Notes: a model not told the origin generated them from the sequence alone. A stretch of 64,000 nt of DNA from Streptomyces sp. IMTB 2501 (GCF_001953885.1 NZ_MQUS01000003.1:248001-312000); one strand, 5' to 3'. Counted from the stretch's first letter, positions 8,309-17,100 are shown. Translations and numbers: made by a program.

Positions 8309-8601
8309 GTGGACTTCGAACCGGACGCCAGAATCAAAGAGCTTGATCTGTCAAAGCCCGTCGAGGTCGGCCACGTGGAAGTACTGACCGGACGGCACCG
8401 TCGATGCGTTCGCGGTCTGGCTCCAGCACTCGCGCGCCGCTGGACGTCGTCCTCGTCGAGCCGGACATGGTCGCGGAGATCGACGTTGACGTAGCGCAGG
8501 ATCACGGAGCCTGGCCGCACCCGGTGAGACCCGTACGGATCCGGGAGGGACATGGTCCCGGAGACGTTGCCGCCTTCGGCGGGCGCGGTGCCGTCCGCTG
8601 A
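8309..8601 (+). pseudogene. Remnant of an ATP-dependent DNA ligase C-terminal domain
   Basis: The frame ending at 8601 encodes VEPDMVAEIDVDVAQDHGAW followed by HPVRPVRIRE and GDVAAFG. This matches the OB-fold end of actinobacterial ATP-dependent ligases, where the pattern is PDLVAE...D...WRHPxRFxRLR...DVPxFG. No adenylation domain or KxDG motif is present, and the upstream portion (8309-8403) lies in a different frame, so this is a truncated, frameshifted relic. Confidence 0.55.
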
Positions 8602-8822
8602 GTGACTGCCGCTGGTCACCCGGAGGAACTGTTGGCGGTCGTGGCACTCCCGCACCACCGATGAGGGGTGAAGGTCACACCCTGATCTGGCCGATATCGC
8701 CCTCCCGGCGACTGTCTTATCGGAACATGGAACTGCGGTTCCCACAGGGGCCGTCCTGCATGTTGCTACATACCTGCCGATCGTCTGACCGTTGGGACGG
8801 GGCGAGAGAGAAGGGACGGACC

Positions 8823-9188
8823 ATGTCGCCGAGGTGGAGGATGACGGTGATAGTGGCTGCTGTGGCGGGAACCGTCTCGACCCCGCTCTTCTGGCTGCTT
8901 GAGGGGCCAAATACCGGCCAACTGGTGGGAGCGACAGTTCAGGCGGCCACAGGGGTGGGCGCATTGATTTGGGCGTGGCTTCAGCCGGCCACACCACCGA
9001 CAGCCGTGCTGCAGGACATAGTCGTCCAAACTGGCCGGGCCGAGGCGACTGGTGGTGGTCAGGCACATACGGGCATTCGCCGTCGTGACACTGGGGACAA
9101 CCGAGCAGCACGGGCGCAACAGACCGGTGAGGCCATCGCCCATGGCCGAGGCAGCACTGCTGGCACCGGAATCGACTACACCGGCTAG
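8823..9188 (+). CDS. Small membrane protein with Gly/Thr/Ala repeat tail
   Basis: 121 residues from ATG at 8823 (GGGACGG upstream). Two short hydrophobic segments lie at about 6-24 and 35-50, then a cytosolic tail from about residue 60 rich in TG and AxG repeats (ATGGGQAHTGI, AIAHGRGSTAGTGIDYTG). Short proteins like this recur just upstream of NB-ARC/TPR genes in Streptomyces. The following STAND protein has its own AVAISGHVSHLTV segment before the NTPase domain, so the pair may form a second sensor and membrane-effector couple. That function is inferred from position and architecture only. Confidence 0.65.
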   Translation: MSPRWRMTVIVAAVAGTVSTPLFWLLEGPNTGQLVGATVQAATGVGALIWAWLQPATPPTAVLQDIVVQTGRAEATGGGQAHTGIRRRDTGDNRAARAQQTGEAIAHGRGSTAGTGIDYTG

Positions 9189-9225
9189 AACTGCTCGTGG
9201 CGTTGACTGGAAGGCGAGATCGGCA

Positions 9226-11283
9226 ATGAGGCGGCGTCGGGCAGGCAGATCGTCCCGCTCCCGGGCCAGCAAGGGTGGATCGGACCAAGCCGTCGACAGC
9301 TACCGAGGCGGTGACGGCTCCGCCCCAGGCGCCGAGGCCGCGGTGCTGGTCGAAAGGTCGGGGAGTGCCACCGCATCAGCCGCGCATGCGGTCGCCATCA
9401 GCGGCCACGTCAGCCACCTGACGGTCTCCCCGCCGCCTCCGAGGCACCCGCTGCGCTGGCCGCTCCGGTTGGGTTCAGTGCCAGGTCTTGCATCCGCGTT
9501 TCAGGACCGGAGCGCGGTACGTGCTCGGATCGACCAGGCACGCGCAGGGCATGGCACGGTGGTTCTGACTCAGGTCCTTTCCGGTGGCGGTGGCGTGGGC
9601 AAGACCCAACTGGCCGCCGCCTACGCCCACCAGGCTCTGACCGAAGGTGTCGAGTTGGTCGTGTGGGTCGACGCCAGCGAGACCGAACAGGTCGTAGGCT
9701 GTTTTGCCGACGCTGCGCGCTGTGTGGAAGCCCCACAGGCCGAACTGCCCCAGGGCCCAGAAGACTTGGCTCGGGTCTTTCTCGACTGGTTGGCCACCAC
9801 TTCGCGCTCGTGGCTCGTAGTCCTGGACGACATCACGGACCCCGAGACCATGCAGCCATGGTGGCCCCCGCAATCTGTGAACAGTCGCGGCCGAGTGTTG
9901 GCAACCACCCGGCGCCATGACGCTCTGCTGTCCGGTGGCGGCCGAGCCATGGTGAACATCGACACCTACAGCGCGGAAGAAGCCGGCATCTATCTGTACG
10001 AGCGCCTCAGCTCGGCCCGCGCCACGCATTTGTTGGATGACCAAACAGAGGCACTGATCAAGTCTCTGGGCTGTCTGCCGCTGGCGCTATCTCACGCCGC
10101 TGCATACATGATCAACGAGGACGTGTCCTGCGCTGAGTACGTGAACCGCTTCAACCACAGCGCCGCCACACTGGATGACCTGTTCCCACGCCAGTCAGAC
10201 ACCGAAGGATACGGCCGACAGGTCGCTACCGCCCTCCTCCTGTCCTTGGGTGTGGCTCAAGCGTGCGAGCCCGTAGGGTTGGCAATCCCCGCTTTGCGCC
10301 TGGCCGCTGTCCTGGACCCCGCCGGGCATCCCCATTCGCTGTGGGCGAGCGACGCTGTAAGCAACTACCTCTGCAGGCACCGCACATCACCAGCCGACGG
10401 TCCCGCCAAGGTCGCCCCCGACCAGGCGCGCGCAGCACTACGGCTCCTACACCGGTACGGCTTGCTCACCGACACAGCGCAGGCCGGTTCACGTGCTGTA
10501 CGCCTGCACGCTCTCACGGCACGCGCCGTGCGAGAACACACACCTGATGACGCCTGGCCGGGCGTTGTGAAGGCGGCTGTCGACGGACTGACTGAGGTGT
10601 GGGAGGCCACCTCTCCGTTCGACCGCGAACGGCTGGCCGTGTTGCGGACCAACATCGACACCCTCGACGGATGCACGGGCGACTTGTTGTGGGAGGTCGA
10701 GGGGCACCATCTCCTGCGCTGGGCCGGGCGCACCCTGACCCTTAGCTCGGCGGCGCTCCCCTACTGGCAACGGCTGACGGCCAATAGCGAGCGGCTGCTG
10801 GGCCGCACCCATCCCAAGACGCTTCTCGCTCGACGCGATCTCGCATGGACCTACTTCCTTGCCGACCGCCCCAAGGATGCGTTCGCAGTACTTCAGGCGG
10901 ATTTTCCACACCAGGACCGAAGATTGGCCCCCGAGCGGCTGGCAACTTCGCAGAGTCGTCGCAGGCATGTTGATGCCATTGTGCTGCTGGAGGACACCCT
11001 TGCCGTGCGCGAACGAGTCCTGGGCCTCGACGACCCAGTGACTGTCGAATGCAGAGGCAATCTCGCCATCGCCTACTGGGAAGGGGGCAAGACGGCGGAA
11101 GCGATTCTCCTGCTCGAGCGTGCCGTCTCCAGCTGGCAGAGGATGCTGGGAGCCGAGCACGCTCGCACAGTCTCGATGGCCAAGCTTCTCCAAAGTTGGC
11201 AGACAAAACGCAAGCGACGCTGGTGGAGCAGCAAGGGAAGTTCACGCGCGACTCCCCAAGAAGCCGGGGCGTGCAGGCCCTAG
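9226..11283 (+). CDS. STAND NTPase with NB-ARC and degenerate TPR domain
   Basis: 685 residues from ATG at 9226; the frame is open further upstream but overlaps the small membrane-protein gene. After a basic, low-complexity N-terminus and a SATASAAHAVAISGHVSHL segment comes the NTPase: P-loop GGGGVGKTQLA near residue 120, Walker B WLVVLDDI, ATTRRHD sensor and LGCLPLALSHAA. A winged-helix region (RLHALTARAVREH) follows. The TPR part is short and irregular: intact-looking units LLGRTHPKTLLARRDLAWTY and VLGLDDPVTVECRGNLAIAY flank a basic, non-TPR stretch at about 10880-10970. That suggests small indels and repeat loss, so the sensor domain may be damaged. Confidence 0.85.
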   Translation: MRRRRAGRSSRSRASKGGSDQAVDSYRGGDGSAPGAEAAVLVERSGSATASAAHAVAISGHVSHLTVSPPPPRHPLRWPLRLGSVPGLASAFQDRSAVRARIDQARAGHGTVVLTQVLSGGGGVGKTQLAAAYAHQALTEGVELVVWVDASETEQVVGCFADAARCVEAPQAELPQGPEDLARVFLDWLATTSRSWLVVLDDITDPETMQPWWPPQSVNSRGRVLATTRRHDALLSGGGRAMVNIDTYSAEEAGIYLYERLSSARATHLLDDQTEALIKSLGCLPLALSHAAAYMINEDVSCAEYVNRFNHSAATLDDLFPRQSDTEGYGRQVATALLLSLGVAQACEPVGLAIPALRLAAVLDPAGHPHSLWASDAVSNYLCRHRTSPADGPAKVAPDQARAALRLLHRYGLLTDTAQAGSRAVRLHALTARAVREHTPDDAWPGVVKAAVDGLTEVWEATSPFDRERLAVLRTNIDTLDGCTGDLLWEVEGHHLLRWAGRTLTLSSAALPYWQRLTANSERLLGRTHPKTLLARRDLAWTYFLADRPKDAFAVLQADFPHQDRRLAPERLATSQSRRRHVDAIVLLEDTLAVRERVLGLDDPVTVECRGNLAIAYWEGGKTAEAILLLERAVSSWQRMLGAEHARTVSMAKLLQSWQTKRKRRWWSSKGSSRATPQEAGACRP

Positions 11284-11773
11284 TCTCGGTCCGTTCGGTG
11301 AGAGTGACCGTTGGGCACGTGCAGTTCGAGTGAGCGCGACGGTCCGGCTTCATCGGCCTTGGTGCTGGCGGGCTTGCCTATTCAACTGTCGCCAGTTCCT
11401 CGTGGAACCCACCCCGCTGATGACCGTGTGGTCGCCGGAGGCGTCCCCGCCGGATGCCCCTCGCGGCGAGGACGAAGGAGAGCCGGCGCTGGCGGTGACG
11501 TACCTGACGTCGACCCACTGCTACCGGTAGGCCACGGCATGCGGCCGACCTACGGTGGCGTCGGAGCCAGCTGCCCTCTGGGGCTCAGATGTGAGCTGGA
11601 CGGCGAGGCGGCTGGCTGGCGTGAAACGGGATTGCACGGTGCGTCGCCGGGTGACTGCCGGGGCCAGTGGGTAGTGTCCGAAGGGAACGAACTAGCGAGG
11701 CTCGCCCCCATCTCACCTGGGGACGGGCCTCGCGTGTTTGTCGGCGGGAGGTCAGATGCTGCCGAGCCCTTCC
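11284..11773. other. Intergenic stretch with terminator hairpin
   Basis: No convincing gene. A frame ending at 11530 (MTVWSPEASPPDAP, then LAVTYLTSTHCYR) could be a remnant but lacks a supported start. The only clear structure is the hairpin at 11695-11733 between the convergent STAND and DUF397 genes. Confidence 0.5.
11695..11733. terminator. Bidirectional terminator hairpin
   Basis: GCGAGGC with CCCC pairs with GGGG and GCCTCGC around the sequence atctcacct; a T-containing tract follows on the plus strand. It lies between converging genes and could serve both. Confidence 0.65.
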
Positions 11774-12007
11774 CTACAGGGCACGGCCGCTCAGCCCGTC
11801 ATTTCGCTTGATGTCGGCGATGAAGCTGCCCCACGCCTGGGTGGTGAAGCCGAGAACCGGGCCGTGCTTCTGCCTCTTGGTGTCGCGGACTGCGACGTCG
11901 GCGGTCGCATCTGCGGGGTACTCGCCGCACTCCACGCACTCATTCTCCGTGGCACTGCGGCTGGACTTGCGCCAGTTGCGTGCGCCCTGGTCGAGGCTAT
12001 CTGCCAT
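11774..12007 (-). CDS. DUF397 protein
   Basis: 77 residues from ATG at 12007. The signature is clear: NWRKSSRSATENECVECG at the N-terminus, AVRDTKRQKHGPVLGF in the middle and WGSFIADIK at the end. DUF397 proteins are small partners of XRE/DUF5753 regulators in actinobacteria; pairs regulate development or antibiotic production or act like toxin-antitoxin modules. It lies 29 bases downstream of such a regulator on the same strand, so they form a two-gene operon. Confidence 0.93.
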   Translation of the reverse strand: MADSLDQGARNWRKSSRSATENECVECGEYPADATADVAVRDTKRQKHGPVLGFTTQAWGSFIADIKRNDGLSGRAL

Positions 12008-12036
12008 GTTGTTCCTTCCGCGCTGTGTCAGCCAAC

Positions 12037-12903
12037 TCACGTGGTCGAGATGGCACGACGCAAGTATGTCGTCGTCTCCTTCGTGGACAGTGCTTGGGAC
12101 TGGAGCTGCGTGAACCGGTTCGCGCTCACGCGAACCTCGTTCGGCTCGTCGTTGAAGGCGTTCGGTCCACCCGACTCCACGTACGTGATGCTCCCGTCCA
12201 GCGTGTCTCCGAAGCTGAGCAGCATGAACGCCCCGTTCATGCCAACGTGCGCGCCGGCGGAGAAGGGGAGGAGCTGAAGCGTGATATTGCTCCGTTTCCC
12301 CAGGTCCACAAGGTGTGCGATCTGCTCCAGCATTACCTGCGGGCTGCCGACTTCGGTACGGATGACGGCCTCTCCGATGACCGCCCATACCTGCGGCGGG
12401 TTCTTCCGCACCAGTACTTCCTTGCGACGCTCACGCAGGGTGAGTGCGTCGTCAACCGGCAATGGGGAGTCAGCTGGCCGGATGGACTTCTGGGCCTCGA
12501 TGATCGCTGCCGAGTAGTCGGTTGTCTGGAAGATGCCCGGCACAGCGAGTGGCTGGAAGGTGCGTACCTCGGTCGCGAGGTCTTCCGCGTCCGCGACGTC
12601 CACGGCGGTCGGGCCGACCTTGGAGCCGTAGGCCGTCCACCAGCCGCGCGCCCTGCCGTGCTTGGCGAGCGCGACGAGTCGCTGCTTCACATCGTCGTCT
12701 CCAAGGCCGTAGATGCTCGCGTACGCGATGGCGTCGGCGACGCTGACAGCGGTGTGGCCCGACTCCTGACGGCGCACGGTGCTGTGGCCGACGCCGAGCT
12801 TCTGCGCCACGTCCTCGATGGAGATGCCACGCTCTTCGCGCAGCCGGCGGAGCTGCCCGCCGAGAAGCCTCTTTCGGACGGTGGGAACGCCTTTGTAGGC
12901 CAT
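12037..12903 (-). CDS. XRE-family regulator with DUF5753 ligand domain
   Basis: 288 residues. The N-terminal helix-turn-helix (LGGQLRRLREERGISIEDVA, GVGHSTVRRQESG) occupies about residues 14-66. The C-terminal DUF5753 domain is recognisable from EVRTFQPLAVPGIFQTTDYS, LTLRERRKEVLVRKNPP and ITLQLLPFSAGAHVGMNGAF. These are widespread Streptomyces DNA-binding proteins acting with DUF397 partners. It diverges from the six-gene operon starting at 13215, whose promoter region it may control. Confidence 0.93.
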   Translation of the reverse strand: MAYKGVPTVRKRLLGGQLRRLREERGISIEDVAQKLGVGHSTVRRQESGHTAVSVADAIAYASIYGLGDDDVKQRLVALAKHGRARGWWTAYGSKVGPTAVDVADAEDLATEVRTFQPLAVPGIFQTTDYSAAIIEAQKSIRPADSPLPVDDALTLRERRKEVLVRKNPPQVWAVIGEAVIRTEVGSPQVMLEQIAHLVDLGKRSNITLQLLPFSAGAHVGMNGAFMLLSFGDTLDGSITYVESGGPNAFNDEPNEVRVSANRFTQLQSQALSTKETTTYLRRAISTT

Positions 12904-13214
12904 GTGACCTCCACGTCAGTACTGGATGGCGCCTGTCAGTGTGTCTGTTTCCGTGCGCTGCACGCCAGTTCGGATACTCGTCAAAAGTGAAAACGTGTCA
13001 CCGAGCCACTTGTCAGTTTTGGCTCTGTGCGAGATTCTACCGATGTCGCTCACGGTAGGTACCGCTCTCCGCACGACCAGTGATTTCGTGCGCCCGTGCG
13101 GCCTTGCCCAGGCGGCAGCCGAGCTACCCGCCCGGCAGCGGCGGCCGGACCCTACCCCTTGGGGTCCGTCCGCCGCCCCCCCACATGACTTTCTGCGAGC
13201 GAGCCGAGACGGCA
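12904..13214. other. Divergent promoter region between XRE and the small-protein operon
   Basis: 311 bases without a gene. A CGGACCC / GGGTCCG inverted repeat with a 9-base loop lies at 13146-13168, upstream of the 13215 start. It could be an operator for the adjacent XRE regulator or a leader hairpin. No clear -35/-10 pair was identified. Confidence 0.4.
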
Positions 13215-13388
13215 ATGACGCCACACGCACCCCAAGAGCACCACCACCCCAGCACCTCCGCGACGGAGCACGCCCGTACCGGGCCGGTGTCGCCCGCTGC
13301 CCGCACCTACGCCGACGAACACGGCGACGTTTCCGACTGGACCACCGAATGGTTCGAGATCTACGCGGAGCTGGGAGGCATCCAATGA
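13215..13388 (+). CDS. Small hypothetical protein
   Basis: 57 residues from ATG at 13215, His-rich N-terminus and an acidic C-terminus ending DWTTEWFEIYAELGGIQ. The stop overlaps the next start (AATGA), so it opens a chain of six overlapping or closely spaced genes. No family recognised. Confidence 0.6.
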   Translation: MTPHAPQEHHHPSTSATEHARTGPVSPAARTYADEHGDVSDWTTEWFEIYAELGGIQ

Positions 13389-13801
13389 CCAAAGCAACCG
13401 CCATGCAGGAGGGGATCGCCACCGCCGCCAGCCGCGACTCGGTTGCCGCCGTCTTATATGTCTGCGTTGAGCGCAGCAAGCTGGCGCCGAGCCAGGCCAC
13501 CCAGCGCGCGGAAGGCGAGGGCCGATCCTTTGCGGCGGCGCGGGACCTGCGGGTTACGGAGACGATCTGTGACCCGTACGGTGAAGCCGATCCTTGCCGC
13601 CGCGAGGTCTGGATGCGCGTGCGGGAGCTGGCGGAAGCCGGTTCGGTCGGCGTCGTGATCGTCCGCTGGCCGGCGGCCATCGCCCCCGATGGCTCACACG
13701 AGTTGCGCCACCGTGAGATCCGTTGGCTCATGAAGCGCGGGGTGCACGTGCGCTACTCGTGGGCTCCGCCCTCCCGTTCAGACGCCGGTGAGACCAAGTG
13801 A
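13385..13801 (+). CDS. Serine-recombinase-like small protein, catalytically degenerate
   Basis: 138 residues from ATG at 13385, overlapping the previous stop. The fold pattern of a resolvase N-terminal domain is visible: AAVLYVCVERS where active enzymes have YxRVS, a QRAEGEGRSFAAARDL helix, REVWMRVRELAEAGSVGVVIVRW and IRWLMKRGVHVRYSW. The nucleophilic serine context (YxRxS) is altered and no DNA-binding C-terminus follows, so it is unlikely to be an active recombinase; it may be a repurposed DNA-binding or regulatory protein. The resemblance is by eye and moderate. Confidence 0.6.
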   Translation: MTKATAMQEGIATAASRDSVAAVLYVCVERSKLAPSQATQRAEGEGRSFAAARDLRVTETICDPYGEADPCRREVWMRVRELAEAGSVGVVIVRWPAAIAPDGSHELRHREIRWLMKRGVHVRYSWAPPSRSDAGETK

Positions 13802-14271
13802 GCGCAGTGCACCCGTCGTTGGCCCTGTGCGGTGCAGCCGCAGCCCGCAGTATGAAGGTCGGGTCCGCCCGGCCCGCTGCCCCACGAACCATGTTCGATT
13901 TGCGGGGCACGCTTGGTGCCGCGCTCCTCGACGACTACCTGGAGTTGGTCCTCGGCTGGGGTGCCGCACCGTTGCAGCCAGACGAGGTTCCGAAGGTCGT
14001 GTCCTGCTTGCAGGGCTGCCTGTGGAGGCTCGTGACCGAGGCCATGAATCGCGTCAAGGGGAGTCCGGACCAGGATCTGATCAAGCGGATCGGCTTCGCT
14101 GTGTGCCTCGACGCCGAGGGGGCAGCGGAGGGTTTTCATCCCGATGACGCCTACGTACGCCGTCTCGCCATGCTCGTTTCGGATCTGGTCGACCGGGTGG
14201 CCGAGGATGACGATGGTCCGCTCCCGACCTTCGATGCCCGCCCCTCGTTCCGTGGGTGGTGGTCGGCGTGA
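13798..14271 (+). CDS. Hypothetical protein, possibly DUF6415-like
   Basis: 157 residues from GTG at 13798 (GTGA overlap with the upstream stop). It is mostly helical: LLDDYLELVLGWGAAPL, EVPKVVSCLQGCLWRLVTEA and YVRRLAMLVSDLVDRVAED. This layout recalls DUF6415 proteins that accompany Streptomyces XRE and natural-product loci, but the match is only suggestive. An internal ATG after a basic Ala-rich stretch (13888) could be the real start. Confidence 0.6.
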   Translation: MSAVHPSLALCGAAAARSMKVGSARPAAPRTMFDLRGTLGAALLDDYLELVLGWGAAPLQPDEVPKVVSCLQGCLWRLVTEAMNRVKGSPDQDLIKRIGFAVCLDAEGAAEGFHPDDAYVRRLAMLVSDLVDRVAEDDDGPLPTFDARPSFRGWWSA

Positions 14272-14657
14272 GCGAGTCGTTGCCGCGTGCGTATTGGTGC
14301 CACGTCGACCACGACGGCCAGCAGCTTCAGAACTGGGGCCCGGCCGACATCACCACCAACGCTCCCGGATTGGCCGTCGCGTGGGTGCGTGAGGCCGTCC
14401 GCAGTATCAGCTCCACACTGGAGCGCGAGACCTTCCACGCGGTGTGGGGCTGGCTCGGTGACCACGGCGCTGTCCATGCGGCCGTCGTTGAACTGCGCAG
14501 AGGTAAGCCGTACACCTTCACGGTGCCAAGTCCCGTCGGCCGCTGGACGTGGACTGCATACCCCGTCTCCGTGCTCCCCGTGGTGGAAAGCTGCTCCGTC
14601 CCGGCTGCCCGTATGCGGCAGTTAGCCCTGGTCGGTGCTATCGGCCGGCGCCTGTGA
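14268..14657 (+). CDS. Hypothetical protein
   Basis: 129 residues from GTG at 14268 (GTGA overlap). It contains YWCHVDHDGQQLQNWGP, a central helical region and strands such as HAAVVELRRGKPYTFTVPSP. No family or catalytic motif is recognised. Its place in a translationally coupled chain argues that it is a real gene working with its neighbours. Confidence 0.6.
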   Translation: MSESLPRAYWCHVDHDGQQLQNWGPADITTNAPGLAVAWVREAVRSISSTLERETFHAVWGWLGDHGAVHAAVVELRRGKPYTFTVPSPVGRWTWTAYPVSVLPVVESCSVPAARMRQLALVGAIGRRL

Positions 14658-14713
14658 CGGACACATCTGTGCTCACGACTTTGTCAGCGCACCATCTGCC
14701 CGGAGAACTCGTC

Positions 14714-15298
14714 ATGACGATCGTTGTTGACGCCCCGGTGAGGCTCGCCCGCCCCACGACCGGAGAAGCGTCGAATGAGCTGAACCGCGCCGCTCGGGCC
14801 GCAGGTCTCAGCATCTCGCCGATGCCCGAGATGGACCGGCCCAGGGAGTACGTCGACCTGGGCAAGGTCGCTCCGGAGACGGCTGCCGAGTTGGCCCGAC
14901 TGATTCGCAGCGGCATGCGGCGGGCCTACAGGACCGTCGACGACCTACAGGCCGTCTGTCAGGCGCACGAGCTTGCGATCCCGGACCTGTCCGTGCAGGA
15001 AGGCAAGGTCGATCTCGGTGACGTCTCGGTCGAGACGGCTGACCGCCTGGCCTGCCTGCTGGGTGCGCCGCCCCAGCCGGAATCCCGTCTGGACTTGAAC
15101 GAGTGGTCCGAAGCGCGCAAGGTCATGGACCGCCTCAGCTGCGCCTTCAAGGCCGCCACCCGCGGCGGATTCATCGACCTGTATTTCCACCCGGACTGCC
15201 TTCGCTGCGACACGGACGCGGCCATCAGCCTCGGGTCCATCCCCGTCAAGACCGCACGCCGCCTCGTCAACGCTCTCCAGTTCGGAGCCAGATCATGA
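14714..15298 (+). CDS. Hypothetical protein with internal duplication
   Basis: 194 residues from ATG at 14714 with GGAGA ten bases upstream; a GTG at 14654 overlapping the previous stop would add 20 residues. Three related segments appear: EYVDLGKVAPETAAELARLI, KVDLGDVSVETADRLACLL and SLGSIPVKTARRLVNAL, each a short strand followed by a helix, with a PHPDC-like FHPDCLRCDTD. The repeats suggest a small tandem-domain protein; the function is not known. Confidence 0.65.
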   Translation: MTIVVDAPVRLARPTTGEASNELNRAARAAGLSISPMPEMDRPREYVDLGKVAPETAAELARLIRSGMRRAYRTVDDLQAVCQAHELAIPDLSVQEGKVDLGDVSVETADRLACLLGAPPQPESRLDLNEWSEARKVMDRLSCAFKAATRGGFIDLYFHPDCLRCDTDAAISLGSIPVKTARRLVNALQFGARS

Positions 15299-15885
15299 CG
15301 ACGCAACCGCAGTGGCCCGACCTCGCCCGAACCCTCGTCGCCCGTGACGAAAGAGCGCGGGCACACCGGGCACTCCTTGTCCGCGGGCTGCTGAGCCCGA
15401 CCGAGATCGACATGGAACGGCACGTCGATCGCGCCGACGCCCAGGTGCTGCGGCGGATCGTCAGGGCCCACGGCTGGCCCGGGAAGACCCTGGTCGGCGA
15501 GGACGGCGCCGAAGCCGCCTGGCACCTCGCCCTGCACGCTGACTATGACCCGGACCTTCAACAGCTGGCTCTCGGCCTCCTGGTCAGCGCTGTCGAAGAG
15601 GGTGGGGCGACGATCCAGCAGTGGGCGCACCTCCGCGACCGGTGCAGCGTCAGCGCCGGACAGCCAAAGGTCTTCGGTACCCAGCACTGCCGCAGCCCCG
15701 CCGGCATACAGATGCTGCCGACGCAGGACCCGGATCACCTCGACGCCCGTCGTGCCAGCGTCGGCCTGCCGCCGCACTATGTCGCCTGCGAGGCCCTGCG
15801 GCAGCGCCACCGCCGCGAGCCGGAGAGCGAGCAGTCTCGCGACGACGAACGGGCGCGGCCCGCGCTCGTAGGAAGCGCCGCATGA
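15295..15885 (+). CDS. DUF6624 family protein
   Basis: 196 residues from ATG at 15295 (ATGA overlap). Family hallmarks: LRRIVRAHGWPGKTLVGEDG, AAWHLALHADYDPDLQQ, and the C-terminal LRDRCSVSAGQPKVFGTQ followed by DARRASVGLPP. DUF6624 proteins are widespread small cytosolic proteins of unknown activity. It is the last gene before the hairpin at 15962-15995. Confidence 0.85.
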   Translation: MTTQPQWPDLARTLVARDERARAHRALLVRGLLSPTEIDMERHVDRADAQVLRRIVRAHGWPGKTLVGEDGAEAAWHLALHADYDPDLQQLALGLLVSAVEEGGATIQQWAHLRDRCSVSAGQPKVFGTQHCRSPAGIQMLPTQDPDHLDARRASVGLPPHYVACEALRQRHRREPESEQSRDDERARPALVGSAA

Positions 15886-15961
15886 CGTCCGTCGAGGAGC
15901 TCCCCGGCGACCTGGGACGCGTGGGCTAACGACGGCCGTAACCGCACGCCGCACAGCTCCA

Positions 15962-15995
15962 GTGGCCGGGAGTGCGTGACGGTCCTCCCGGCCAC
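15962..15995 (+). terminator. Terminator hairpin, 11-bp perfect stem
   Basis: GTGGCCGGGAG and CTCCCGGCCAC pair around a 12-base loop, 77 bases after the DUF6624 stop and 70 bases before the epimerase start. It separates the small-protein operon from the sugar operon. Confidence 0.7.
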
Positions 15996-16065
15996 CGGTC
16001 CCAACCACGCAGCCCCCTCTGCACCACGCAGACCTCAACTTCCCTTTCATCAAAGGAGCATGGTC

Positions 16066-17088
16066 ATGTCGTTAAGTGAACTCGCCGGATGCACGGTGCT
16101 CGTGACCGGCGCGGGTGGTTTGATCGGCAGCCGCCTCACCGCGCAGCTCCGCCGGCTCGGCGCGCGCACGGTGTCGGTGTGCAGGATGGACGCCTATCCG
16201 GAGCGCACCTACCGCGACTACTTCGGCATCCGCTCCGACGACCCGGACTTCATCGTCGGTGATATCGCCGAACCCCGCCTGATCAAGAGGCTCATCCCGG
16301 GCTGCGACTACGTCATCCACGCCGCTGCCCTGGCCGACGTGGCGGCCTGCACCCGACAGCCCCTGGACGCGATCGACAGCAACGTGGTCGGCACTCAACG
16401 GGTCCTCGACGCCGTGGCCGGCTCGCGGACCGTGCGCCGGATGGTGTTCGTCTCCTCCGCCAGTGTCTACGGCAACGGCGAGCGCGGGCAGGCGGGGGCA
16501 CGGTTTAGGGAGGACGCGCCGATGCGCCCGGTCTCGGTGTACGGAGCCAGCAAGGTGTGGGGCGAGCACGAGACCGCCGCACTGCTCGGCGGTTCCGGTA
16601 CCTCCTACGCGATCGTCCGCTACTTCTCGGTGTACGGCGAACCGCAGGTCATCAAGGAGCACAGCCACTCCTGGGTCGTCGCCTGGTTCGCGATGCGCGC
16701 CGCACTGGGACTACCGCTGCACCTCAACGGCGGCGGACACCAGGTCCGCGACTTCGTCCACGTCGACGACATCGCCACCGGCACCCTGCACGCCCTGACC
16801 GCCGAGCGGGCGCACCGGGCGACGGTGAACATCGGCACCGGCCAGGCCACGACCATCCGTGGCCTGGCCGAGCTGGTCTGCTCGCACTACCCCGGCGCCA
16901 AGCTCGTGGAGAGGCCGATGCCTCCTGGCGATCCGGAAGGCGGGCACGCCTGCACCCGCAGGATGGAAGATCTCCTGGGCTGGAGGCCGGGCATCAGCGT
17001 GGGGGAGGGGGTAGCCCGGTATGCCGCGTGGCTGCGTGAGCGCCCGGACGTGATCCCGCCGTGGCTGCGCGAGCCCACCGCGGCGTAG
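16066..17088 (+). CDS. NAD-dependent nucleotide-sugar epimerase/dehydratase (extended SDR)
   Basis: 340 residues. ATG 16066 is chosen over the ATG at 16060 because AAAGGAG lies eight bases before it. Rossmann motif GAGGLIG at 15-21; catalytic SSASVYG with Ser130-Ser131 and YGASK (Tyr159, Lys163) as in UDP-glucose 4-epimerase and dTDP-sugar dehydratase relatives. The C-terminal NIGTGQATTIRGLAEL segment is typical of sugar-nucleotide binding. It opens a five-gene unit ending with an aminotransferase, so it likely modifies a nucleotide-activated hexose before amination. Confidence 0.9.
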   Translation: MSLSELAGCTVLVTGAGGLIGSRLTAQLRRLGARTVSVCRMDAYPERTYRDYFGIRSDDPDFIVGDIAEPRLIKRLIPGCDYVIHAAALADVAACTRQPLDAIDSNVVGTQRVLDAVAGSRTVRRMVFVSSASVYGNGERGQAGARFREDAPMRPVSVYGASKVWGEHETAALLGGSGTSYAIVRYFSVYGEPQVIKEHSHSWVVAWFAMRAALGLPLHLNGGGHQVRDFVHVDDIATGTLHALTAERAHRATVNIGTGQATTIRGLAELVCSHYPGAKLVERPMPPGDPEGGHACTRRMEDLLGWRPGISVGEGVARYAAWLRERPDVIPPWLREPTAA

Positions 17089-17100
17089 GCGGACGCCCTG

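Noticed and set aside
11311..11811. 166-codon plus-strand frame across the terminator
   Set aside because: Crosses a strong terminator hairpin and runs into DUF397 antisense; Gly/Arg-rich shadow composition.
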